Positions 7,401-15,956 of a DNA stretch of 64,000 nucleotides are shown piece by piece. Numbering within the stretch: the stretch's first letter is position 1; every line of letters starts with the position of its first letter. Below the pieces are notes generated by a model. The model was not told where the DNA came from and did not search any database. It saw only the letters and a list, made by a program, of their open reading frames with translations. The position numbers and the translations under genes are program-made. The DNA comes from Bacteroidota bacterium (lineage in GTDB: Bacteria; Bacteroidota; Bacteroidia; Flavobacteriales; Weeksellaceae), in contig JAEWIR010000001.1 in the NCBI GenBank assembly GCA_023386965.1, positions 1-64,000 of the forward strand, read 5' to 3'.

Positions 7401-10217
7401 ATGATTAAAAAACTGTCCTTAATCTCATTGTTTACACTGCTGCCTGCGTCTTTCTACTTCGCGCAGACCACTGTGTATGCTTATGTAAAGGATGCCGCAG
7501 GAAAACCTGTTGAAAACGCCGAAATCGATCTGGCACAGTCCGGCAACGATGTTACGGCCGACAAGATCGGATATTTCCAGTTTGTAGATATGCAGCCGGG
7601 CCGCTATCTGATTACCGTTTTCAAACCAAGCTTTGAACCAAAAATTGTGGAGTTCGAGGTTTCGGCAGATGAAAAAAGAAAGGATTTGGGTGTGATCAGT
7701 CTTAATCCTTCGCCTACAGATGCAGGCGTATTGGTTATTGACGATTCTGCCGGCGACAATGACGAAGGTGGTTCGTCCATGCAGCCTACCATCGGTCTGT
7801 TAAGTTCGGGAAGAGACGTGTTCCAGAGTGTTACGGCCTTTGAACTGGGCGCCTACTGGTTCCGTCCGAGAGGGATTGAGAACCGTTATGAAGATATTCT
7901 TTTCAATGGAGTTTCCATGTCCAAGAATGATGACGGCAGAGTGGATTTCAGCAACTGGGGCGGTTTGAATGATGTAACGCGCTACCCTTTTGAGAACGTG
8001 GACAATATCACACCATCTGAATATACATTCGGAAACCTGGGAGGTGTGGTGTATTACAATACCCGTGCTTCCAGCTACCGTAAGCAAACTTCGCTGGCCT
8101 ACTCCTTTACCAACAGAAGCTATTTCCACAGAGCAATGGCTACCTATTCCAGCGGTCTTACCAAAAACGGATGGGCATTTACCTTCTCCGGAAGCCGCAG
8201 ATGGGCAGATGACGGTGTTATAGACGGGACTTATCAGGATTCATACGCCTATTTTGCTGCAATTGAAAAACAGTTCAGCTCCAGACACGCAATTAACTTC
8301 ACCGCTTTTGGAGCGCCAACTTACCGTGCATCCAACTCGCCAAATACGCAGGAGGCCTATGACCTGATGGGGAAGAACTACAATTCCTATTGGGGATGGC
8401 AGGACGGTGAAAAAAGAAATTCCAGAATCAGAAGGGTATTTGAGCCGGTTTTCATGCTTACAGATTATCTGAAATTAGGTGAGAACAGTAACTGGAACAA
8501 TACCATTTCCTATCAGTTCGGCCGCGACGGGCGCAGCAGACTGGATTGGTTCCACGCTGTAGATCCTAACCCAACCTATTACAGAAAATTGCCGGGGTAT
8601 ATGTACAGCGGTTTCCAACTTCCCGGTTCCGATGGTGGAGAGAACATTACGGATGCGGAACAGGCACAGTTTGATAACTATGTAAACCAGTGGCAAACCA
8701 ATCCGCTCATCAGCCAGATAGACTGGAATTCCCTCTATTCAGCCAATATCCTGAACAGGTATGATATGAACGGAAATGAGCAGGGTTCTGTATATACTAT
8801 AGTTGAGGACGTAAATAAAGATAAAACCTTAAACTTTGCCTCTCATTTTGATACCAAACTTGCTTCCAACTGGAAACTGAACCTGAACTTCAACTATCAG
8901 AACCTTAAGTCTGATAATTTCCGTGAAATGAAGGATCTTCTGGGCGCACTTTATGCTAACGACCTGAATGCGTTTAACAATGACGCACCGAATGATGCGG
9001 ACAATCCTGGTCGCCGCGTAATGGAAGGCGACAGGACACAGTATTCCTACGACCTGTTGCGTAATACGTACGCCCTGAACGCTTCTACAGAAGTGGATTT
9101 CCCTAAGTGGAATGTGATGGCCTCTGTATTCTCTTCCTATTCCGAATCACAGCGTGAAGGTAAGTTCAGAAACCCCCTTTATGCCGACAGTAAAGGAAAA
9201 AGTGATATCTACGATGCATTTGACGCCGGGATTAAAGGTAGAGTGACCTATAAGATCGACGGACGTAACTTCATCGTATATAACGGCGCGCTTTTCAGTC
9301 TGGCGCCAACTCTTAACGAGATATTCATCAACCCGAGAGCTACAAACCTAATTACTCCGGGCGTGGAAAATCAGATTATCAACTCCAATGACCTTAGCTA
9401 CATCCTGAGAGGTCAGATCCTGAAACTGAGATTGGGTGCTTATCACACAACCATGAACAACGCTACAGAAATTTCCAGGTATTATGTGGATATTTCCAGT
9501 GAGACCGCGGATCAGGGTAATGCACTTGTTGCTGAGGTGTTAAGCGGCATCAACAAAACCTACAAAGGTCTTGAACTGGGTGCTGAGGTTAAGATTACAC
9601 CAACCCTTTCTGCCAATGCAGTAGCAAGTTATGGTGATTACAGAATTACCAACAACCCCACAGTGTACACCACAGATGATGACAGTGTGGAACGTACCGG
9701 ATCTCCTGTAAGGGAATGGGGAACTGCGCAACTGAAGGATTATAAAGTGGCCGGGACTCCTCAAAAAGCTTATTCCTTTGGACTTAGATATAATTCAACA
9801 AAATTCTGGTGGTTAGGAGCTTCCGCGAACTATCTTCAGGATCAGTTCCTGGATTTCTCCGCACTTAACAAGACCGCTGCGCTTTATACAGATCCAGTTA
9901 CCGGCGACAATTATCCGGGTGCTACTCCGGAGCAGATCGCAAGACTGACCGCTCAGCAAAAATTTGAAGACCAGTTTATGCTGAATGCCAATGCAGGTAA
10001 AACCTTTGTTTACGGAAAGTACAGAATGGGAGTAAGTGTTAGCGTGAACAATATCCTGAACAACAGAGATTACGTAACAGGTGGTTTCGAGCAGGGCAGG
10101 AATGTGAACTTCCCTGAATCGCAGGCCGATGCCAACCGTACCTACAGCTATTTTGGTCCGAAATTATGGTATGACAGAGGAAGAACCTTCTTCGCAAATG
10201 TTTATTTAAGATTCTAA
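7401..10217 (+). CDS. TonB-dependent outer membrane receptor
   Basis: Protein of 938 residues with a Sec signal (cleavage near FAQ, residues 20-22), a carboxypeptidase-regulatory-like beta-sandwich (about 23-100), a plug domain (about 110-230) and a 22-strand barrel ending in an aromatic-rich strand with terminal phenylalanine (FANVYLRF). It imports a bulky ligand using TonB/ExbBD energy. The regulatory-like domain is typical of Bacteroidota receptors. The next gene, 16 bp downstream, encodes a DUF5689 lipoprotein, in the place where SusD-like partners are usually found. Ligand unknown; the adjacent secreted phosphodiesterase suggests nucleic acid or another phosphodiester. Confidence 0.92.
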   Translation: MIKKLSLISLFTLLPASFYFAQTTVYAYVKDAAGKPVENAEIDLAQSGNDVTADKIGYFQFVDMQPGRYLITVFKPSFEPKIVEFEVSADEKRKDLGVISLNPSPTDAGVLVIDDSAGDNDEGGSSMQPTIGLLSSGRDVFQSVTAFELGAYWFRPRGIENRYEDILFNGVSMSKNDDGRVDFSNWGGLNDVTRYPFENVDNITPSEYTFGNLGGVVYYNTRASSYRKQTSLAYSFTNRSYFHRAMATYSSGLTKNGWAFTFSGSRRWADDGVIDGTYQDSYAYFAAIEKQFSSRHAINFTAFGAPTYRASNSPNTQEAYDLMGKNYNSYWGWQDGEKRNSRIRRVFEPVFMLTDYLKLGENSNWNNTISYQFGRDGRSRLDWFHAVDPNPTYYRKLPGYMYSGFQLPGSDGGENITDAEQAQFDNYVNQWQTNPLISQIDWNSLYSANILNRYDMNGNEQGSVYTIVEDVNKDKTLNFASHFDTKLASNWKLNLNFNYQNLKSDNFREMKDLLGALYANDLNAFNNDAPNDADNPGRRVMEGDRTQYSYDLLRNTYALNASTEVDFPKWNVMASVFSSYSESQREGKFRNPLYADSKGKSDIYDAFDAGIKGRVTYKIDGRNFIVYNGALFSLAPTLNEIFINPRATNLITPGVENQIINSNDLSYILRGQILKLRLGAYHTTMNNATEISRYYVDISSETADQGNALVAEVLSGINKTYKGLELGAEVKITPTLSANAVASYGDYRITNNPTVYTTDDDSVERTGSPVREWGTAQLKDYKVAGTPQKAYSFGLRYNSTKFWWLGASANYLQDQFLDFSALNKTAALYTDPVTGDNYPGATPEQIARLTAQQKFEDQFMLNANAGKTFVYGKYRMGVSVSVNNILNNRDYVTGGFEQGRNVNFPESQADANRTYSYFGPKLWYDRGRTFFANVYLRF

Positions 10218-10233
10218 TAATAAAAAAACAACA

Positions 10234-12291
10234 ATGAAAAAATACAGTTCATTTTTAAGATCTCTGTACTTCATGATGGCGGCCCTGCTTATCACGGGTT
10301 GTGTACATGATGATATTTATGATGATCCTAATCTGGCCGGCTACGAATGTAAAGACCTTACGGCTAATATGACTATAGCCCAGGTGAAAGCGCTGAAACA
10401 GTCGGGTGTAGCTTATATCTTTCCGGATGCTTCAGCTCCGGAAATGATCATGGAAGGTTATGTTTCGTCTACAGACGAATCCGGAAATATTTACAAGACC
10501 ATCTACATCCAGGATAATCCTGAGAACCCTACCCATGGTTTCACCATCAGTGTAGATGCTGTAAGCACTTATACGAAGTTCCCGCAGGGATCCAAAGTAT
10601 ATATTAAGCTGAACGGTCTGGCACTTGGAACTTACGGCGGGCTTATACAGCTTGGAGTAAAGAATGCTGCTGCGACGGGTGCCGATGCAGTATCCAGAAT
10701 TCCTGAAAGCGCAGTTCCGGCACATATCTTCAGATCATGTACCGAACGTGCGAAGATTGTACCTAAAGTATTGACCCTGGCGCAGATGACTTCAGCGAAT
10801 GACAACCTGCTGGGTGCCTTAATACAGATTAACAATGCTGAGTTTGACCGCACCGTACTTTGCTCTGTTTTTGCTCCGGACGGAACAAGCGTAGACCGCC
10901 GCATCAACGACGGCACTACCTCTGCCACCAGAGTTGTAAGAAACAGTGGATTTGCTTCTTTTGCGAACCAAACCCTGCCAAGCGGAAACGGAACTTTCGT
11001 GGGAATCATGAGTAAGTTCAACTCTACTTACCAGATGTACATCAATAAGATTTCGGACCTGAACATGAATAACTTCCCAAGGCTGGACGGTATCGCTGCG
11101 GATCCATGTGCCCTCGACCTTACAGGACTGACATCTAAAACCGTTCAGGAAGTGAAGCAGATGTTTACTGGATCTTTAACAACGATTACCGGTGATTACG
11201 TACTTAAAGGAAAAGTAACCGCTAATGATGAAACAGGTAACCTTTTCAAATATATCTATATTGAAGATGCTACCGGTGGTATCCGTGTGAACATCAACAA
11301 GACCAATCTGTACCAGGATGCGAGGTTTAAAGTTGGTAAGGAAATTTACATTAAACTGAAAGACCTGCGTATAGGCAGTGTAAACGGTGAGCTGCAGTTG
11401 GGTCAGTTATTTGGCAACAATGTAGGTCAGATCGCTGAAGCTGATGTGTACAAAACCTTCTACGACAGTAAGAAACCTTTGTCTGCACCGGTTCCTACTG
11501 AACGAACAATCAGCCAGCTTACAATGGCCGATGTGGGAAGATGGATCAAGATTAAAGATGTTGAATTCATCAACACTGACCTGGGTAGCAATTACGCTAC
11601 CGGCCAGGCTACCAACAGAACTTTAAAGGACTGTAACGGTAATACCATTTTACTGCGTACAAGTAATTTTGCTTCTTTCGCGGCACAGGAAATTGATGGA
11701 GGACGTGGTGATGTTTATGCCATTTTAAGCATCTTTAACGGTACCTACCAGCTTTGGATTCCGAAACAGATCCATGCCGATCTGGATAATCCAAGGTGTG
11801 ACGGCACCATTCCGCCAACGAAGATTTTCATGGAAGATTTCCAGAATGGACTTACCACCAACTGGACAAAAGTGAGTGTAGCCGGACCTCAGGAGTGGGG
11901 TACATCCAACCAGGGTGCCGGATCCAACTACTACGCGGTAATGAACGGTGGTGCAGCTGCTAACGAAGACTGGCTGATATCTAACCAAATATCACTGTCC
12001 GGATACGGAAATTACTCTCTGTCATTTGATTCAGACGGTATGGGCGCGGCAGGATTACCACTGCAGGTATTTATTACGGACAACTATTCCGGTAACCCTA
12101 CTACGACTACGTGGACGCAACTTACTGCTCCAATCGATACCAACCTTGGTTCCTGGGGCTTTATTAACTCAGGATTGGTGAATCTGAATGCGTTCGCTAA
12201 TAAAAATGTGCGCATTGCCTTTAAATATACCAGTACATCTTCAGCTTCAACAACATGGGAGCTGGACAATGTGAAGGTGCTGGGACAGTAA
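10234..12291 (+). CDS. DUF5689 surface lipoprotein with C-terminal adhesion-like domain
   Basis: Lipoprotein of 685 residues (lipobox LLITGC, Cys23). It carries two DUF5689-type repeats, about 35-275 and 295-505: both halves contain the matching pattern G-(Y/K)-V-(S/T)-x-x-D-E-(S/T)-G-N-(I/L)-(Y/F)-K and a later VYIKL or IYIKL strand. The last 165 residues (from about FMEDFQNGLTTNW) resemble a choice-of-anchor J or jelly-roll binding domain. Lipidation and pairing with the TonB receptor suggest a surface-exposed binding partner, like SusD in role but not in fold. This role is inference. Confidence 0.8.
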   Translation: MKKYSSFLRSLYFMMAALLITGCVHDDIYDDPNLAGYECKDLTANMTIAQVKALKQSGVAYIFPDASAPEMIMEGYVSSTDESGNIYKTIYIQDNPENPTHGFTISVDAVSTYTKFPQGSKVYIKLNGLALGTYGGLIQLGVKNAAATGADAVSRIPESAVPAHIFRSCTERAKIVPKVLTLAQMTSANDNLLGALIQINNAEFDRTVLCSVFAPDGTSVDRRINDGTTSATRVVRNSGFASFANQTLPSGNGTFVGIMSKFNSTYQMYINKISDLNMNNFPRLDGIAADPCALDLTGLTSKTVQEVKQMFTGSLTTITGDYVLKGKVTANDETGNLFKYIYIEDATGGIRVNINKTNLYQDARFKVGKEIYIKLKDLRIGSVNGELQLGQLFGNNVGQIAEADVYKTFYDSKKPLSAPVPTERTISQLTMADVGRWIKIKDVEFINTDLGSNYATGQATNRTLKDCNGNTILLRTSNFASFAAQEIDGGRGDVYAILSIFNGTYQLWIPKQIHADLDNPRCDGTIPPTKIFMEDFQNGLTTNWTKVSVAGPQEWGTSNQGAGSNYYAVMNGGAAANEDWLISNQISLSGYGNYSLSFDSDGMGAAGLPLQVFITDNYSGNPTTTTWTQLTAPIDTNLGSWGFINSGLVNLNAFANKNVRIAFKYTSTSSASTTWELDNVKVLGQ

Positions 12292-12316
12292 ACAGTTCCT
12301 TGCTAACCTAAAATCA

Positions 12317-12350
12317 GAAAAGACTGCGGATTCGCAGTCTTTTCTTCTTT
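12317..12350 (+). terminator. Terminator after the TonB/DUF5689 operon
   Basis: GAAAAGACTGCG pairs with CGCAGTCTTTTC around a four-base loop and runs into a T-rich tail. It lies between two convergent genes and may work in both directions. Confidence 0.85.
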
Positions 12351-12369
12351 TTATGGAATGATGCTGAAC

Positions 12370-12840
12370 TTAAAACGACACCTCATTAACTTCTTTTCCT
12401 CTCTGGAATCCCATAGTCTTTTGGTTTCCCTTATATGCAATGTTAACCAGATTATACTGTTTAGGAAAAGTTCCCAGCAAAATGGTATTTTTGATACGCA
12501 TACTGTTTACTTCACCAACACCTCCGGACTCAAAATATACCCAAACTGTTTCACCTTTTACCTGGCTCCCTGTAAAAGTCAGGGTCTTCGGGGCGCCGTT
12601 CACATAAACATCAAAGTTATTGTTCACGTATCTCTTTACCTCTGCCTCAAATTGTGCCGTATTGGGATTAATTTTTATGGCGTCCGATATATGGTTTGTA
12701 TTCAGTTTTGTGGTAAACTTCAGCGTCTTGCTGCCTTCCACAAAATCCACCTTAGTAATTGATGAATAAAAGTCCTGCGCAGCAAAACCCGACATCACCA
12801 TAATGGCGAAAATGGTTATTATATGTAAATATTTTTTCAT
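12370..12840 (-). CDS. DUF6702 family exported protein
   Basis: Protein of 156 residues with a Sec signal (cleavage after about residue 21, GFAAQ). The mature part begins with the FYSSITKVDF strand seen at the start of DUF6702 proteins, followed by a segment rich in beta strands. Function is not known. It lies 60 bp downstream of the LOG-family gene on the same strand, so it could be cotranscribed, but its role need not be related. Confidence 0.7.
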   Translation of the reverse strand: MKKYLHIITIFAIMVMSGFAAQDFYSSITKVDFVEGSKTLKFTTKLNTNHISDAIKINPNTAQFEAEVKRYVNNNFDVYVNGAPKTLTFTGSQVKGETVWVYFESGGVGEVNSMRIKNTILLGTFPKQYNLVNIAYKGNQKTMGFQRGKEVNEVSF

Positions 12841-12900
12841 CTTTTTATCATTTTTATTGCATTAAAGCAATTCTATAAATTTTGACAAATTATATGCCAA

Positions 12901-13659
12901 CTAGAAGTTTACGCCAATCGTGTATTTGTCATAGAATGCCTTTATATGAGCCACAGCCTCATCAGCTGTATCAACAATCCTGTAGAGGTTCAAATCCTCT
13001 TCAGAGATCATTCCATCCTTCAGCAGTGTTTGCTTAAACCAGTCCAGCAAACCGCTCCAAAAATCCGAACCTACCAGTATTACAGGAAAACGAGCAATCT
13101 TAGCGGTTTGTATAAGCGTAAGTGCTTCAGAAAGTTCATCCAAAGTTCCGAACCCACCCGGCATTACAATGAAGCCCTGCGAATATTTAACAAACATCAC
13201 CTTCCGCACGAAGAAATAGTTGAAATCCATGGAATAGTTTTTATCTATATATGGATTAAAATGCTGCTCGAAAGGCAGGTCAATATTAAGCCCGATTGAT
13301 TTGCCCTCACGCTGTCTCGCGCCCTTGTTACCGGCTTCCATAATTCCCGGTCCGCCGCCAGTAATAATCCCAAAACCAATGTCCGTGATTTTTTCGGCAA
13401 TTTCAACGGCCAGTTCATAATACTTGTCTCCTTCCCGTAGTCTTGCCGAGCCGAAAATGGAAACGCACGGACCTATCTTTGCCAGTTTATCGTAGCCGTC
13501 TACAAGTTCCGCCATGATCTTAAAAACCATCCAGCTGTCCTTACCAATAGATTCATCCCAGGTCTTCTCACGAAAGTGACTTTGTACACGCTGGTCCAAT
13601 TCTTCCTCCGGCCCGGTCATCACTTTGGTTAGGCCTTTCCCTCTGTTTATTTTGCTCAT
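12901..13659 (-). CDS. LOG family (TIGR00730) nucleotide phosphoribohydrolase-like protein
   Basis: Rossmann-like protein of 252 residues. The diagnostic motifs are GGGPGIMEAGNKGA (about 99-112) and PGGFGTLDE (about 167-175), which bind the nucleotide phosphate and supply the catalytic Arg/Glu in LOG/YgdH proteins. Family members release the base from nucleoside 5'-monophosphates and were long mislabelled lysine decarboxylases. It is the last gene of a tight operon with a MurU-like nucleotidyltransferase (gap 6 bp), so a link to nucleotide or sugar-nucleotide salvage is plausible. Substrate not determined from sequence. Confidence 0.85.
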   Translation of the reverse strand: MSKINRGKGLTKVMTGPEEELDQRVQSHFREKTWDESIGKDSWMVFKIMAELVDGYDKLAKIGPCVSIFGSARLREGDKYYELAVEIAEKITDIGFGIITGGGPGIMEAGNKGARQREGKSIGLNIDLPFEQHFNPYIDKNYSMDFNYFFVRKVMFVKYSQGFIVMPGGFGTLDELSEALTLIQTAKIARFPVILVGSDFWSGLLDWFKQTLLKDGMISEEDLNLYRIVDTADEAVAHIKAFYDKYTIGVNF

Positions 13660-13665
13660 AAGTTC

Positions 13666-14379
13666 TTATTTAAAATACCTTTCCGCTAAAGCCACGGACT
13701 CCGGCTTACCCACATCAACAAGATGAGCCGCATGCTCGAAGCCGTAAATTTTCTCTTTAGCCATAAGGTCCAGGTAAACTTCCATAATGGAAAACTTCCC
13801 ATTTCGGTTTATTTTGTTGAAGAGGCTGCTGTTTATACAATGAATACCGCTGAATGCCAATGGTTGCAGATTAGTGTTGGCCTCCGCCAACCTCTCTTCA
13901 CCGGTATCGGTATTTAGCCATCCGCGCAGCTGATGCTCCTGATTGAAAAGCAGTTTTCTCGAACTCTTCCTGTCAGATACCGCTAAGGTGACAAAATTCC
14001 TGCTGTCCTGATGGCTTTTCACCAGATCACTGATGTTCAGGTCCGTTAAAATATCAGCATTCATTATGAGGAAATCCTCCTCAGATTCAAGAAATGGTTT
14101 GGCAAAGACCAGGCCACCGCCGGTTTCCAAGAGCTCTGCCCGTTCATCAGAGATTTCAATCTTTGCGCCAAAATCGGCATTCTCCCTCAGGAACTGTATG
14201 ATTTGCTCTCCAAAATGGTGTATGTTAATCACAAATTCATCAATTCCGTGCGATTGCAGGTATTTTATATTTCTTTCAAGTAAAGCTACGCCGTTTACTG
14301 GAGCCAGCGCCTTTGGGTGATGGTCTGTGAAGGGTTTCAGACGGGTGCCTTTTCCGGCCGCAAAAATCAGTGCTTTCAT
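13666..14379 (-). CDS. Sugar-1-phosphate nucleotidyltransferase, MurU-like
   Basis: Protein of 237 residues with the nucleotidyltransferase signature AAGKGTRLKPFT (residues 7-18), the lysine in HPKALAPV, LLETGGG and the metal-binding aspartate in MNADILTD. The short form without a C-terminal beta-helix is like MurU, which makes UDP-MurNAc from MurNAc-1-phosphate in peptidoglycan recycling. The upstream neighbour in the operon is an AmgK-like kinase, the usual MurU partner, which strengthens that reading. Other sugar-phosphate substrates remain possible. Gaps are 9 bp to the RapZ-C gene and 6 bp to the LOG gene. Confidence 0.82.
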   Translation of the reverse strand: MKALIFAAGKGTRLKPFTDHHPKALAPVNGVALLERNIKYLQSHGIDEFVINIHHFGEQIIQFLRENADFGAKIEISDERAELLETGGGLVFAKPFLESEEDFLIMNADILTDLNISDLVKSHQDSRNFVTLAVSDRKSSRKLLFNQEHQLRGWLNTDTGEERLAEANTNLQPLAFSGIHCINSSLFNKINRNGKFSIMEVYLDLMAKEKIYGFEHAAHLVDVGKPESVALAERYFK

Positions 14380-14388
14380 AAACCGTAC

Positions 14389-14808
14389 TTAAACTGCAAC
14401 CTCACTGTTAAGCTGAGGCTGCTCATCATGATGAACAATGACCTTTGCCTGTGGATATTTTTCGCGAATAAATGCAGCTGTTTTTTCAGCACAGTAAACC
14501 GAGCGGTGCTGTCCGCCCGTGCAGCCGAAATTCACCTGAAGATGTTCAAACCCTCTTTCCAGGTAATTTTCAATACTGATGGAAACCATATTCTGCACCA
14601 GCTCAAGGAATTTGGGCATTTCTGTTTTGGTTTCCAGATATTCATGCACCGACAGGTCCCGGCCTGTCTGGACTTTGTATTCTTCTATCCGGCCCGGATT
14701 CAGTATGCCACGGCAGTCAAAGGCGAAGCCTCCGCCGTTGCCGCTATGGTCTTTCGGTATTCCGCCTTTTTTATACGAAAAACTGTGGATATCTACTGTT
14801 AAACTCAT
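14389..14808 (-). CDS. Stand-alone RapZ C-terminal domain protein
   Basis: Protein of 139 residues that matches only the C-terminal half of RapZ (YvcJ): the FDCRGILNPGR segment and the GCTGGQHRSV motif (about 94-103) are clear. The N-terminal Walker A kinase-like domain of full RapZ is absent, so this cannot be an ATP-binding version. In E. coli this C-terminal domain binds glucosamine-6-phosphate and the GlmZ small RNA. The start codon overlaps the stop of the upstream sugar kinase (ATGA), implying translational coupling. I infer a role as an amino-sugar-phosphate sensor or enzyme in the same pathway. Confidence 0.85.
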   Translation of the reverse strand: MSLTVDIHSFSYKKGGIPKDHSGNGGGFAFDCRGILNPGRIEEYKVQTGRDLSVHEYLETKTEMPKFLELVQNMVSISIENYLERGFEHLQVNFGCTGGQHRSVYCAEKTAAFIREKYPQAKVIVHHDEQPQLNSEVAV

Positions 14809-15818
14809 TTGCTTAGTATGTGATTAATTCTACTTCTTGTTTCGCTGCTGTGTAATGTCTCTGTCAACTTCTTAAGCTCGGGATACTGGTCCATCTCGGA
14901 CCAGTTTTTTCCCAGTTCATAAAGGTTTGCTATTCCCGCATCCAGGCTGTTGATGAAGTGCTGCTTTTTCTGTATCAGGCCTCGGAAACCATAGGCACCT
15001 AAGACCTGCATAAAGCGGATGAGTTGCAGCGGACCGACAGATTGCTCCAGTTGCTGACGTACTTCGGAATCAGGATGCATGTCAACAAAGTAATTCAGCA
15101 TCTCCGCACGGAAGTCCGCCGGGAAGTTAGCCCTGGCCTGGAAGAGAAATGAAATGACATCGTACATGGCCGGCCCTTCCATCGCCGACTGATAATCGAT
15201 GAAAAATACCTCATCATCGTCATTCACCATTATATTCCGCGACTGAAAATCCCGAAGCATAACGCAGCGGGGGCCCAAATGGGAAAGTCTGGTAGTCAGT
15301 GTGCGGAATTCCTGAAGCAAGTTGGATTTGTGATAGGGAAGTTCCAGTACATCTGCAATGAAACTTTTAAAATAAAAAAGATCATTCTGCACCGGCAGTT
15401 CATTGTAAGATTTATACTCAAAAGCGTTGCTGAAATCGATTTTACCGGCTGTTTGCTGCTGCAGTTGATAAAGGTTTTCCAGCGTTTTCTTTACCAGTAG
15501 TGCAACCCTGTTCGTAATACCCTCGTCAGCGATGATTTCGGAGAGTGTGCTGCTGCCCAGGTATTCCTGGATATATAATGTCCTGTCCGCCGAAATTCTG
15601 AAAATTTTTGGGGTATTGAGTTTCAGTTCCTGAAAAGCCTGTGACAGATAAAAGAAAGACTCATTTTCCCGGATATTGCTGTTACTGGTGACAATAAAGC
15701 TGCGTTCTCCTGAGACGGCAACATAGTTTCGCCGCGGGGAGCCGCTTTCGGGAAGTGCGTAAAAGACGGAACATGCAGTGCCGGTATAATTTTCAAGAAA
15801 CTGTTGAGCTTTTTCCAA
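14805..15818 (-). CDS. Aminoglycoside-phosphotransferase-fold sugar kinase, AmgK-like
   Basis: Kinase of 337 residues. The catalytic loop LRDFQSRNIMV (about 208-218; RDFHSRN in AmgK) and the metal-binding FFIDYQSAMEGP follow the AmgK pattern; AmgK phosphorylates MurNAc and GlcNAc at the anomeric carbon. The start appears to be TTG at 15818: an in-frame TAG lies a few codons upstream and no ATG fits the family N-terminus. A TATATTTG -7 box sits 17 bp upstream. It is the first gene of the operon kinase, RapZ-C, nucleotidyltransferase, LOG. The sugar specificity is inferred from the neighbour, not proven. Confidence 0.82.
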   Translation of the reverse strand: MEKAQQFLENYTGTACSVFYALPESGSPRRNYVAVSGERSFIVTSNSNIRENESFFYLSQAFQELKLNTPKIFRISADRTLYIQEYLGSSTLSEIIADEGITNRVALLVKKTLENLYQLQQQTAGKIDFSNAFEYKSYNELPVQNDLFYFKSFIADVLELPYHKSNLLQEFRTLTTRLSHLGPRCVMLRDFQSRNIMVNDDDEVFFIDYQSAMEGPAMYDVISFLFQARANFPADFRAEMLNYFVDMHPDSEVRQQLEQSVGPLQLIRFMQVLGAYGFRGLIQKKQHFINSLDAGIANLYELGKNWSEMDQYPELKKLTETLHSSETRSRINHILSK

Positions 15819-15835
15819 ATGACAAGACTATCCCG

Positions 15836-15871
15836 CAAATATAACACATTGAATGTGATTTGTTATATTTG
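15836..15871. promoter_or_regulatory. Palindromic divergent promoter between the kinase operon and WG-repeat gene
   Basis: Two -7 boxes face away from each other: TATATTTG on the minus strand (15843-15836) and TATATTTG on the plus strand (15864-15871). They are parts of a perfect 11 bp inverted repeat (CAAATATAACA with TGTTATATTTG). Between them lies a second palindrome, CACATTGAATGTG (15845-15857), which looks like an operator for a dimeric regulator. The regulator is unknown. Confidence 0.55.
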
Positions 15872-15956
15872 CCGCAGCATGCCTTTCATCAGCATACAAA
15901 TCAGCATAAAAACAAAGGCTGAAAGGCAGAATAGAGGTGAATTTCTTAAAAGGGAT

